Source: Neisseria sp. KEM232
Lineage (GTDB): Bacteria; Pseudomonadota; Gammaproteobacteria; Burkholderiales; Neisseriaceae
Direction: 5' to 3'
NCBI RefSeq assembly: GCF_002237445.1
Contig: NZ_CP022527.1
Location: forward strand, 2,307,913 to 2,371,912
DNA: 64,000 nt
The notes below the pieces were generated by a model. It saw nothing but the letters and a program-made list of their open reading frames with translations, was not told the origin of the DNA and searched no databases. The position numbers and the translations under genes are program-made. Every line of letters starts with the position of its first letter. The stretch's first letter is position 1. Of this stretch, positions 1-8,374 are shown piece after piece.

Positions 1-74
1 AGCGGCAAAGCACGGTCGACTTCGAGATTGTCTATCAGCTCTTCGGCCGTTTTTAACATTTCATCATTCACCAT
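1..74 (-). CDS. 5' end of an unidentified gene (partial)
   Basis: Reading leftward from the ATG complement at 72-74, 24 codons stay open to the window edge, beginning MVNDEMLKTAEELIDNLEVD. A purine-rich GAGAAA lies just upstream as a possible ribosome binding site. The fragment is acidic and probably helical; no family is recognisable from so little. It lies downstream of uvrC on the same strand but is separated by a DUS-bounded hairpin, so it is probably a separate transcription unit. Confidence 0.5.
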   Translation of the reverse strand, partial: MVNDEMLKTAEELIDNLEVDRALP

Positions 75-210
75 AGGATTTCTCAATTTCGCAGGTCGGA
101 TTACCGAATCCGACAGCCGTTTGCCAAACGGCAGAGGCCGTCTGAAACCGAAACGACGCAGTGAAAATGTTGGGTTTTCAGTCCAAGCTGCCTCTGAATA
201 AATGCAAAGG

Positions 211-291
211 CCGTCTGAAACCTCCGTAGGCTGTCTGTTGGCCAGGGTGTCGGATACAAGTATCCGACCTACGGTTTTTTTCAGACGGCCT
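211..291 (-). terminator. DUS-bounded hairpin region after uvrC
   Basis: Two oppositely oriented DUS copies bound about 80 bases that contain a second perfect inverted repeat, GTCGGATAC/GTATCCGAC at 249-268. The arrangement sits directly at the uvrC stop codon and can fold on either strand. It probably ends uvrC transcription. Confidence 0.55.
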
Positions 292-2126
292 CAATGCAGG
301 TGCTCGTAAATCTTTTCGGCTAGGGCTTTGCTGATGCCTTCGACTTGTGCGAGGTCTTCTTTGCTGGCGGCGGCGACGCCGCGCAGGCCTCCAAAGCGGG
401 TAAGCAGGGCTTGGCGGCGTTTGCCGCCCACGCCGGGGATGTCGCTGAGGGAAGAGGTAACACGGGCTTTGTCGCGTTTTTTGCGGTGGCCCGTGATGGC
501 GAAACGGTGCGATTCGTCGCGCACGGTTTGCAGAAGGTGCAGGGCGGGGCTGTGCGGAGGCAGGCGGAAGGTTTCGCCGGTGAACGGGAGGATGAGTTCT
601 TCCATGCCGGCTTTGCGTTCGGGGCCTTTGGCGATGCCGACCAAAGGGATGTGCAGCCCGAGTTCTTCCCATACGGATACGGCGATGCCGATTTGTCCTT
701 TGCCGCCGTCAATCAATACGACATCGGGCCATTTGACGGCCTCGCCGTTGGCTTCGGCTTCCTGCATTTTGCCGTAGCGACGGGTGAGGACTTCGCGCAT
801 GGCAGCGTAGTCGTCGCCGGGTTTGGCGGTGGTGATGTTGTAGCGGCGGTATTGCGAGGGTTGGATGTTTTGTTCGTCGTACACGACGCAGGAGGCGATG
901 GTGGCTTCGCCTTGGGTGTGGCTGATGTCGAAGCATTCTAGGCGGTTGAGGTCGTCTGAATTCATGTTCAGGATTTTTGCCAACTCGTCGATGCGGTGTT
1001 GCTGGCTGCTTTGTTGCAGGCGGCGTTGGGCTATTGCCATTTGTGCGTTTTGTTCCGCCATTTTCAGCCAGACTTTGCGTTCGCCTATGGTTTTGGTCAC
1101 GAACTGCACTTGTTTGCCGTGTTCGCCCTCTAAGGCTTCTTTCAATGCGTCGGGGACGGGGAAGTTGCTGATGATGATGTCGGGTTTGCTTTTGCCCAGA
1201 TAGTGCTGGGCAACGAAGGCTTCGGCGTAATCTTGCCCGTTTGGTTCGGGGTCGTTTTTGGTGTCGGGGAAGAAGCTTTTGTCGCCGACGTGTCGCCCGC
1301 CGCGTATGCTGACCCAGTGTACGCAGACGAGGCCGTCTGAAACGGCAAGCGCGAGCAGGTCGATGTCGTTGGGGTTGTTCGGGTTTTTGCTGTCGATGAA
1401 CTGGTTGCTTTGCATGATGCCGAGTGCTTGGATTTGGTCGCGGTAGCGGGCGGCTTCTTCAAATTGCAGGTTGGCGGCGGCGGTCTGCATTTTGTGTTGC
1501 AGGGTGCGGGTCAGTTCGTCGGTTTTACCGTTAAGGAAAGTGGCGGCTTGGCGCACGCTGTCGCGGTAGTCTTCTTCACTGATGTGTCCGACGCAGGGTG
1601 CGGTGCAGCGTTTGATTTGGTACAGCAGGCAAGGGCGGTCGCGGTGTTCGAACACGCTGTCTTCGCAGGTACGCAGCATGAAGACTTTTTGCAGGACTTG
1701 GATGCTGTCGCGCACGGCGTTGCTGTTGGGATAGGGGCCGAAGTATTGGTTGGGCTTTTTGAGCGTGCCGCGATAGTAGGCCATCTGCGGAAAGGCGTGG
1801 CCGCTGAGCATGAGATAGGGGTAGCTTTTGTCGTCGCGGAAGAGGATATTGTATTTGGGCGACAGGGCTTTGATGAAGTTGTTTTCGAGAATCAGGGCTT
1901 CGGCTTCGGAGCGGGTAACGGTGGTTTCGATATGATGAACCTGTTTCACCATCAATGCGATGCGCGGGGAATGGTCGTTTTTTTGGAAATAGCCAGACAC
2001 GCGCCGCTTCAGGTTGACGGCTTTGCCGACATACAGCACGTTGCCCGAGCGGTCGAAAAAGCGGTACACGCCGGGTAGCAGCGGCAGGTTTTTGAGAAAC
2101 AGCGGAATGTCGAAATGGTCTTGCAT
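291..2126 (-). CDS. uvrC: Excinuclease ABC subunit C
   Basis: UvrC makes both incisions around a DNA lesion in nucleotide excision repair after UvrA/UvrB loading. The 611-residue product has the family length. It opens with a GIY-YIG domain (GVYRFFDRSGNVLYVGKA near residues 19-36), then a UVR motif (FEEAARYRDQI near 220), the RNase H-like second nuclease domain, and a C-terminal helix-hairpin-helix pair (IPGVGGKRRQALL and VEGISKALAEKI). An AG-DUS lies inside the gene near 1330. uvrA is elsewhere in this window, the usual unlinked arrangement. Confidence 0.97.
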   Translation of the reverse strand: MQDHFDIPLFLKNLPLLPGVYRFFDRSGNVLYVGKAVNLKRRVSGYFQKNDHSPRIALMVKQVHHIETTVTRSEAEALILENNFIKALSPKYNILFRDDKSYPYLMLSGHAFPQMAYYRGTLKKPNQYFGPYPNSNAVRDSIQVLQKVFMLRTCEDSVFEHRDRPCLLYQIKRCTAPCVGHISEEDYRDSVRQAATFLNGKTDELTRTLQHKMQTAAANLQFEEAARYRDQIQALGIMQSNQFIDSKNPNNPNDIDLLALAVSDGLVCVHWVSIRGGRHVGDKSFFPDTKNDPEPNGQDYAEAFVAQHYLGKSKPDIIISNFPVPDALKEALEGEHGKQVQFVTKTIGERKVWLKMAEQNAQMAIAQRRLQQSSQQHRIDELAKILNMNSDDLNRLECFDISHTQGEATIASCVVYDEQNIQPSQYRRYNITTAKPGDDYAAMREVLTRRYGKMQEAEANGEAVKWPDVVLIDGGKGQIGIAVSVWEELGLHIPLVGIAKGPERKAGMEELILPFTGETFRLPPHSPALHLLQTVRDESHRFAITGHRKKRDKARVTSSLSDIPGVGGKRRQALLTRFGGLRGVAAASKEDLAQVEGISKALAEKIYEHLH

Positions 2127-2180
2127 GGCGTGGCGGAGATTTTTTGTTTTTCAGACGGCCTGCATTATACCGAGGCAGCG

Positions 2181-2225
2181 AAAGGCCGTCTGAAAGCACA
2201 CAACCGGGCTTTCAGACGGCCTTTT
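2181..2225. terminator. DUS inverted pair
   Basis: AAAGGCCGTCTGAAAGC and its reverse complement are separated by a short loop, giving a strong stem with flanking A and T runs. It lies between the lipoprotein gene and uvrC and should terminate the lipoprotein transcript. Confidence 0.6.
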
Positions 2226-2242
2226 GGGTTTGATATGGAAAC

Positions 2243-2500
2243 TTAACGCTTGCTGTGTTTGCGGAAATATTCCCACTCTTCCACCACACTGCCGTCGGGC
2301 AGGTGGCACATGGCGTATTCGTTGCCCTCTGCGTCCTTGCGCGGCTCGAGTTTGCCGCCGCGTTCGACGCAGAACACGGAAGCGGGATTGGCCATACCGA
2401 CGGCGGGCGGCGGCGCGTCGGTGGTTTTGCCGTTTTTTTTGGCACAGGCCGACAGCACGGCGGCGGCGAGAATCAGGGCGAGAGCGGTTGCGGGTTTCAT
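2243..2500 (-). CDS. DUF333-type lipoprotein
   Basis: An 85-residue protein with a lipoprotein signal peptide: charged start, hydrophobic core, lipobox LSAC, with the lipidated Cys at residue 19. The mature part matches the DUF333 (putative haemolysin-like) pattern: NPASVFCVERGGKLE, then an acidic stretch, YAMCHLPDGSVVEEWEYFR. Its two mature-domain cysteines probably form a disulfide. It is expected in the envelope; the haemolysin label of the family is historical and not evidence of function. Confidence 0.85.
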   Translation of the reverse strand: MKPATALALILAAAVLSACAKKNGKTTDAPPPAVGMANPASVFCVERGGKLEPRKDAEGNEYAMCHLPDGSVVEEWEYFRKHSKR

Positions 2501-2526
2501 GGCGGGATACCTTTCTTTTTAACGGA

Positions 2527-2733
2527 TTAATGACGGGAAAGATCAGAAGGGCGGCGGGCATCGCGGGCAAACTGCTGCGCGCAGTAAGCGCTGCCGCCCG
2601 CGCGGTATTTGTTACCCTCAATTCCGCCCAAAGGCTCGGAACACGACGGGGATCCGCCCGCCACACCCTGCCACGACGCGGCGCAGGCGGACAAAACGGC
2701 AGATGCGGCCAGCAACAGCAAAACGGTTTTCAT
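2527..2733 (-). CDS. Small hypothetical lipoprotein
   Basis: A 68-residue product starting MKTVLLLLAASAVLSAC, a textbook lipoprotein signal with lipobox LSAC. The mature part is about 50 residues, rich in Gly, Ser and Ala, with cysteines that could pair. I recognise no family. It lies upstream of the DUF333 lipoprotein on the same strand, 26 bases apart, so the two may be co-transcribed. A DUS overlaps its 5' leader at about 2743-2755. Confidence 0.7.
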   Translation of the reverse strand: MKTVLLLLAASAVLSACAASWQGVAGGSPSCSEPLGGIEGNKYRAGGSAYCAQQFARDARRPSDLSRH

Positions 2734-2777
2734 ATGATTCCTTTCAGACGGCCTTTTTAAACGGGCGGATTGTACCG

Positions 2778-3725
<948 letters not shown>

Positions 3726-3749
3726 TCAATACTAAATACGGGGCAAAAC

Positions 3750-3788
3750 AAAAGCCAAGTCGGCAAACTTGGCTTTGGCTTTTTTGAG
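3750..3788. terminator. Terminator after the CAU tRNA
   Basis: AAAGCCAAG and CTTGGCTTT form a perfect stem around a short loop, with T-rich sequence on both sides. It lies just beyond the tRNA 3' end and reads well as a minus-strand terminator. Confidence 0.75.
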
Positions 3789-3789
3789 T

Positions 3790-3865
<76 letters not shown>

Positions 3866-3894
3866 TGCATGCCGCTTGGGCAGCAAAGCGCGGC

Positions 3895-3923
3895 ATTCTA
3901 GCGGCAATTGTTGCCGAAGACAA
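3895..3923 (-). promoter_or_regulatory. Sigma-70 promoter of the CAU tRNA
   Basis: On the minus strand, -35 TTGTCT (3918-3923) and -10 TAGAAT (3895-3900) are separated by exactly 17 bases. The -10 lies about 30 bases before the tRNA 5' end and is followed by a GC-rich discriminator typical of stable RNA genes. Confidence 0.7.
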
Positions 3924-3945
3924 GGGCGGCGGGAATTTTATCGGC

Positions 3946-4000
3946 AAAAGGCCGTCTGAAAACGAAGTTTCGACGACGTTAAAACTTTCAGACGGCCTTT
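3946..4000. terminator. DUS inverted pair after ettA
   Basis: Opposed DUS copies with A and T extensions form a long stem just past the ettA stop, a bidirectional terminator between ettA and the tRNA. Confidence 0.65.
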
Positions 4001-4010
4001 CCCTACCCTA

Positions 4011-5687
4011 TCACCGCGTTACAGGCTTGTAGCGAATCCGTTTCGGTTTCGCTCCCTCTTCGCCCAAACGACGTTTTTTATCGGCTTCGTATTCCTGATA
4101 GTTGCCGTCGAAGAAAACCCATTTCGAATCGCCTTCGCAAGCCAAGATATGTGTGGCAATGCGGTCGAGGAACCAGCGGTCGTGCGAAATCACCATTACG
4201 CTGCCGGCGAATTCGAGCAATGCGTCTTCCAACGCGCGCAGGGTTTCCACGTCGAGGTCGTTGGACGGTTCGTCCAGCAGTAACACATTGCCGCCGCTCA
4301 ACAAGGTTTTCGCCAAGTGCAAACGTCCACGTTCACCGCCTGAAAGGTTGCCGGCGATTTTGCTTTGGTCGCTGCCTTTGAAATTGAAGCGTCCCAAATA
4401 TTGGCGGGCAGGAATTTCAAACTGTCCGACCTGCAAAATGTCGCGGCCTTCGGCAATGTTGTCGAACACAGTTTTATCGTTTTGCAAACCTTCGCGGCTT
4501 TGGTCAATCAGGCTCATTTTCACGGTTTGCCCAATTTTCACTTCGCCGGAATCAGGCTGCTCTTTGCCCGAAATCATTTTAAACAGCGTCGATTTACCCG
4601 CGCCGTTCGGGCCGATGATGCCGACAATCGCACCCGCAGGCACTTTGAAGCTCAAATCGTCAATCAGCACTTTATCGCCAAACGATTTGGAAACGTTTAC
4701 AAATTCAATCACTTCGTTACCCAAACGTTCGGCGACGGGAATGAAGATTTCCTGCGTTTCATTGCGTTTTTGGTATTCGTAGTTGCTCATTTCCTCGAAA
4801 CGCGCCAAGCGGGCTTTGGACTTGGCTTGGCGGCCTTTGGCATTCTGGCGCACCCATTCCAATTCCTGCTTCATGGCTTTGACGCGGGCGGCTTCGGATT
4901 TGGCTTCGTTTTCCAAGCGTTTTTCTTTTTGCTCCAGCCACGAAGAGTAATTGCCTTTCCACGGAATGCCGTGGCCGCGGTCGAGTTCCAAAATCCATTC
5001 GGCGGCATTGTCGAGGAAATAGCGGTCGTGGGTGACGGCGACAACGGTGCCGGGGAAGCGCACGAGAAATTGTTCCAGCCATTCGACCGATTCCGCATCC
5101 AAGTGGTTGGTCGGCTCGTCCAGCAGCAGCATGTCAGGCTTGCTCAACAAGAGTTTGCACAAAGCGACGCGGCGTTTTTCACCGCCGGACAAATTGCCGA
5201 TTTTGGCATCCCATTCCGGCAGGCGCAGCGCATCGGCGGCGATTTCCAATTCGTGTTCCGCGCCGCCGCCGGTGGACGAACCCGCCGCGATAATCGCTTC
5301 CAAGCGGCCTTGCTCTTCCGCCAGCGCGTCAAAATCGGCATCGGGGTTGGCGTATTCGGCATACACTTCTTCCAGGCGTTTTTGCGCGGCGGCCACTTCG
5401 CCCAAGCCGCTTTCCACTTCCTCGCGCACGGTTTTTTCGGGGTCAAGCTCGGGCTCTTGCGGCAGATAGCCGATTTTGATGCCGCCCATCGGCACGGCTT
5501 CGCCTTCAAATTCGGTGTCCACACCCGCCATAATGCGCAACACGGTGGACTTGCCCGCGCCGTTCAAGCCGAGCAAACCGATTTTCGCGCCGGGGAAAAA
5601 TGACAGGGAAATGTCTTTGATGATGGTTTTCTGCGGCGGCACAACCTTGCTCACGCGCAGCATGGAATAGACGTATTGTTGGGACAT
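4011..5687 (-). CDS. ettA: Energy-dependent translational throttle protein EttA (ABC-F)
   Basis: An ABC-F ATPase that binds the ribosomal E site and gates the first elongation step according to ATP/ADP. The 558-residue length matches E. coli EttA. There are two ABC domains without membrane segments: Walker A GLNGAGKS near residue 40 with signature NLSGGEKRR and LLLDEPTNHLD, and a second GPNGAGKS with NLSGGERGR and LLLDEPSNDLD, joined by a charged helical linker. The start has AGGAG eight bases upstream. Confidence 0.96.
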   Translation of the reverse strand: MSQQYVYSMLRVSKVVPPQKTIIKDISLSFFPGAKIGLLGLNGAGKSTVLRIMAGVDTEFEGEAVPMGGIKIGYLPQEPELDPEKTVREEVESGLGEVAAAQKRLEEVYAEYANPDADFDALAEEQGRLEAIIAAGSSTGGGAEHELEIAADALRLPEWDAKIGNLSGGEKRRVALCKLLLSKPDMLLLDEPTNHLDAESVEWLEQFLVRFPGTVVAVTHDRYFLDNAAEWILELDRGHGIPWKGNYSSWLEQKEKRLENEAKSEAARVKAMKQELEWVRQNAKGRQAKSKARLARFEEMSNYEYQKRNETQEIFIPVAERLGNEVIEFVNVSKSFGDKVLIDDLSFKVPAGAIVGIIGPNGAGKSTLFKMISGKEQPDSGEVKIGQTVKMSLIDQSREGLQNDKTVFDNIAEGRDILQVGQFEIPARQYLGRFNFKGSDQSKIAGNLSGGERGRLHLAKTLLSGGNVLLLDEPSNDLDVETLRALEDALLEFAGSVMVISHDRWFLDRIATHILACEGDSKWVFFDGNYQEYEADKKRRLGEEGAKPKRIRYKPVTR

Positions 5688-5720
5688 GGGGGCTCCTTAT
5701 ATGAAACGGGGAAAGGTTGG

Positions 5721-5760
5721 AAGGCCGTCTGAAAACGGATTCGGGGTTTCAGACGGCCTG
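5721..5760. terminator. DUS inverted pair
   Basis: AGGCCGTCTGAAAAC and GTTTCAGACGGCCT form a stem between the small coiled-coil gene and ettA, likely ending the former. Confidence 0.6.
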
Positions 5761-5831
5761 ACTAAAAGAATGCCTGCAAACGGCGTTGAGGCCGTCTGAA
5801 AGCGGTTTTTTACGCTCGGCGGCATACGGCA

Positions 5832-6053
5832 TCAGCCGCGTGCCATCAACAAAACAAAAACCAAGCCGAACAGTATCGCCAGCAGCACGCCGACGGTGGC
5901 GGCAATCATGGCTCTGCTGTCGGCGCGGACTTTTTCCAGTCGGGTTTGCGCCTCGATCAAACGGGTTTCCGCCTCGGTGAGCGCCGTCTGCGCCCGCATC
6001 ATCTCGGCTTTGGCGGCGCACTCTTCGGGCGTACCGTTCTGTTGTTCGTCCAT
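5832..6053 (-). CDS. Small coiled-coil, single-span membrane protein
   Basis: A 73-residue protein. Residues about 10-46 are a charged heptad-like helix (AKAEMMRAQTALTEAETRLI), followed by one C-terminal hydrophobic span (AATVGVLLAILFGLVFVLLM). This is a tail-anchored layout with the coil probably cytoplasmic. AGGAG precedes the ATG. No family is recognised. It is flanked by DUS hairpins, so it is probably monocistronic. Confidence 0.7.
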   Translation of the reverse strand: MDEQQNGTPEECAAKAEMMRAQTALTEAETRLIEAQTRLEKVRADSRAMIAATVGVLLAILFGLVFVLLMARG

Positions 6054-6079
6054 GCTTTTCTCCTTTCGGCATCTGCTTT

Positions 6080-6142
6080 GAGGCCGTCTGAAAGCCGAAG
6101 GATTCGGTTTTTCTGTTTTCAGACGGCCTTTTCAGACGGCCT
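6080..6142. terminator. Clustered DUS hairpin
   Basis: One forward and two reverse DUS copies lie within about 60 bases immediately downstream of the COG0523 GTPase gene. Two alternative stems are possible. Confidence 0.5.
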
Positions 6143-6151
6143 TTACCGTGT

Positions 6152-7081
6152 TTATTTCTCCAAAGCGTCGTTCAGCCGTTTTTCAATCAGATCGGCGTCG
6201 AAAGATTTGGCAATCAGCTCGAAGCGGCTGTCGCGCCGCCAGGCGACTTGGTTGGCACCCCATTTTCCGTCCACCCAGTTGAGCCACACCCATGTGCCGA
6301 GCACTTGGAACACGCCTTTGGCGCGCACCAGCCCTTCGGTGAGTTTGGGCAGCTCGTCGAAGAAGGCGGTGAGCCGTTCGCCGTCGAAATCGCGGCCTGC
6401 GGGGAAGGTGTAGCCTTGCGACTGGAAGCCCATGGTGTTGTCGGGCAGCGATTCGCTTTTCAGACGGTAGCGCGGTTTTTCGATTACGGGGATGTCGAGC
6501 CAGGCGATGTCGAGCTGCGCGTTCTGCACTTCGGCCACTTTGGCCTTGGGCGGGAAGAGTTTGCCCGCTTTGTCGCGGAAGACGGCCAGCTCTTCTGCGG
6601 TGCAGAGGTCGGTTTTGCTGGCAATCAGGATGTCGCACACGCTGACCTGGTCTTTATAGAGAGCCTGGTTGGCGTAATCGGGGTTGACGAACTGGCGCGG
6701 GTCGACAACGGTAAACACGGCGGCGATGTCGATTTGCGGCGCAAACGGAGCGGCTTTGAGTTCATCGATCACGCTGGCGGCATGGGCGAGGCCGCTGGCT
6801 TCGATCATCACGCGGTCGGGCTCGTTGCGCAGCAGTTTGGCCAGCGCGCTGCCCATCTGCGGGCCGGCGGCGCAGCACAGGCAGCCTCCGGCGATTTCGG
6901 CCACGGGGATGCCTTCGTCGCTCAAAACCGCGCCGTCGATGCCGATTTCGCCGAACTCGTTAACCAGTATCACCCATTTTTCGTCGGGATTTTTTTGCGC
7001 CATCAGGCTTTTGAGGGCGGTGGTTTTGCCCGTGCCGAGAAAGCCGGAAATCAGATGGATTTTGGTTTTTTTCAATGACAT
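6152..7081 (-). CDS. COG0523-family GTPase, probable zinc metallochaperone
   Basis: A 309-residue G3E GTPase. Walker A GFLGTGKT is at residues 13-20, the metal-binding CxCC motif (GGCLCC) at 65-70, the guanine-specificity motif SKTD near 166, and a CobW C-terminal domain follows. The family delivers metals, often zinc under shortage. The ATG at 7081 overlaps the end of zur by 10 bases, which indicates translational coupling and a zinc role. A longer upstream in-frame extension would run inside zur and is unlikely to be used. Confidence 0.9.
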   Translation of the reverse strand: MSLKKTKIHLISGFLGTGKTTALKSLMAQKNPDEKWVILVNEFGEIGIDGAVLSDEGIPVAEIAGGCLCCAAGPQMGSALAKLLRNEPDRVMIEASGLAHAASVIDELKAAPFAPQIDIAAVFTVVDPRQFVNPDYANQALYKDQVSVCDILIASKTDLCTAEELAVFRDKAGKLFPPKAKVAEVQNAQLDIAWLDIPVIEKPRYRLKSESLPDNTMGFQSQGYTFPAGRDFDGERLTAFFDELPKLTEGLVRAKGVFQVLGTWVWLNWVDGKWGANQVAWRRDSRFELIAKSFDADLIEKRLNDALEK

Positions 7082-7530
7082 TTTGCGCACACTCCCGTCA
7101 ATACCAAATGTTCTTCGGTCAGCTCGAAACCGCTTTCGCCCAAAGCACGCTGCAAATCCGCCCACTGGCGGCTGAGCGTTTGTTCGTCCACCGCTCCGCA
7201 CTCGGTGCAGACCAGGATAAAGGCGCTGTGGCTGTGGCCGTTTTGTTCTTCATGGCCGTGCTCGCGGCAGTTGTGGCGGGCGTGGCTGCACAGCACATAG
7301 CCGTTTACTGCCGCGATTTTGTGCAAAACGCCCTGCTCCACCCAGAAATCGAGGGCGCGGTAGGCCGTGGGCGGGGCGACGGGGCTGCTGCTGGCCTTCT
7401 GCATGGCCGAGAGCACCTGATAGGCTTTGATAACGCCTTCCTGTTCCAACACGATGTCGAGCACCTGCTCGCGCAGCGCAGTAACCTGCGCGCCGTTCAG
7501 CCGCGCCTGATCGATAATTTTCTGCTTCAT
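7072..7530 (-). CDS. zur: Zinc uptake regulator, Fur family
   Basis: A 152-residue Fur-family repressor: N-terminal winged helix (about 1-85, with PPTAYRALDFWVEQGVLHKI), then a metal-binding dimerisation domain with a His-rich segment (HARHNCREHGHEEQNGHSHS) and two CxxC pairs (CTEC and CAKC). Zur binds zinc and represses zinc import and zinc-sparing genes. The downstream overlapping COG0523 GTPase supports Zur over Fur or PerR. Confidence 0.92.
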   Translation of the reverse strand: MKQKIIDQARLNGAQVTALREQVLDIVLEQEGVIKAYQVLSAMQKASSSPVAPPTAYRALDFWVEQGVLHKIAAVNGYVLCSHARHNCREHGHEEQNGHSHSAFILVCTECGAVDEQTLSRQWADLQRALGESGFELTEEHLVLTGVCAKCH

Positions 7531-7710
7531 GGTTGTCCGTTCCTATTTTCAGACGGCCTCGGGCGCCGCCTTTAAAAAATTATAGCGGCAGCAAACAGAT
7601 GATTACTGCCGAAACGGGTGGATTATACCCGAAAGGCCGTCTGAAAACGGCGCGCCCCGCAGCGGCGGGCGATATAATGGCGGCCGTCTGAAACACACGG
7701 AACAAACGCC

Positions 7711-8208
7711 ATGCCGAAAATCACCCTGATTGCCGCCCGCGCCGCCAACGGCGTGATCGGTGCGGACAACAAAATGCCCTGGCACCTGCCGGAAGACTTC
7801 GCCTTTTTCAAAGCCCGCACGCTGGGCAAGCCCGTTGTGATGGGGCGCAAAACCTGGCAGTCGCTGCCGAAAAAACCGCTGCCCGGGCGGCGCAATATCG
7901 TTGTCACGCGTCAGGCGGACTTTGCCGCAGAGGGCGCGGAAACTGCCGCTTCCCTTGCCGCAGCGTTCGCTTTGTGTGCCGGTGAAGAAGAAACCATCGT
8001 GATGGGCGGCGGCGAGATTTACGCGCAGGCGATGGCGCAGGCTACCGATTTGCGTATCACCGAAATCGCGCTGGAAGCGGCGGGCGACGCGTTTTTTCCC
8101 GACATCGATCCCGCGCTGTGGCATGAGGCGGAGCGCACGGAGCACGTCTCTGCCGACGGCCTGCGCTATGCTTTCGTGCATTATGTGCGCACGCCTTCGA
8201 CGGAATAA
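7711..8208 (+). CDS. folA: Dihydrofolate reductase
   Basis: Reduces dihydrofolate to tetrahydrofolate with NADPH. The 165-residue product has the conserved N-terminal elements (IAARAANGVIGADNKMPWHL), the Trp-containing active-site loop, VVMGRKTWQSLP for NADPH binding, and the GGGEIY glycine turn. A TATAAT -10 lies at 7672-7677, only about 33 bases before the ATG. Confidence 0.96.
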   Translation: MPKITLIAARAANGVIGADNKMPWHLPEDFAFFKARTLGKPVVMGRKTWQSLPKKPLPGRRNIVVTRQADFAAEGAETAASLAAAFALCAGEEETIVMGGGEIYAQAMAQATDLRITEIALEAAGDAFFPDIDPALWHEAERTEHVSADGLRYAFVHYVRTPSTE

Positions 8209-8226
8209 GCCGCCGAAGGAACAAAA

Positions 8227-8298
8227 GGCCGTCTGAACAAAGGCCGTCTGAAAGCGTGTTTCCGCTTTGTTGGAACGCGCTTTCAGACGGCCTTTTTC
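8227..8298. terminator. DUS cluster terminator between folA and uvrA
   Basis: Two forward DUS copies are followed by one reverse copy ending in CCTTTTTCC. The inner pair forms a long stem (AAAGCGTGTTTCC against GGAACGCGCTTT). It lies just downstream of folA. Confidence 0.65.
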
Positions 8299-8330
8299 CG
8301 TTTGCCAAACCAGGACGCGCAGACAAAAAG

Positions 8331-8337
8331 TGCTAGA
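8331..8337 (+). promoter_or_regulatory. Likely uvrA -10 element
   Basis: GCTAGAAT lies about 40 bases before the uvrA ATG, and a DUS occupies the leader between them. No convincing -35 is visible. Coordinates cover the core only. Confidence 0.4.
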
Positions 8338-8374
8338 ATGCGCGGTTTCTTTTCACTTTTCAGACGGCCTCACC

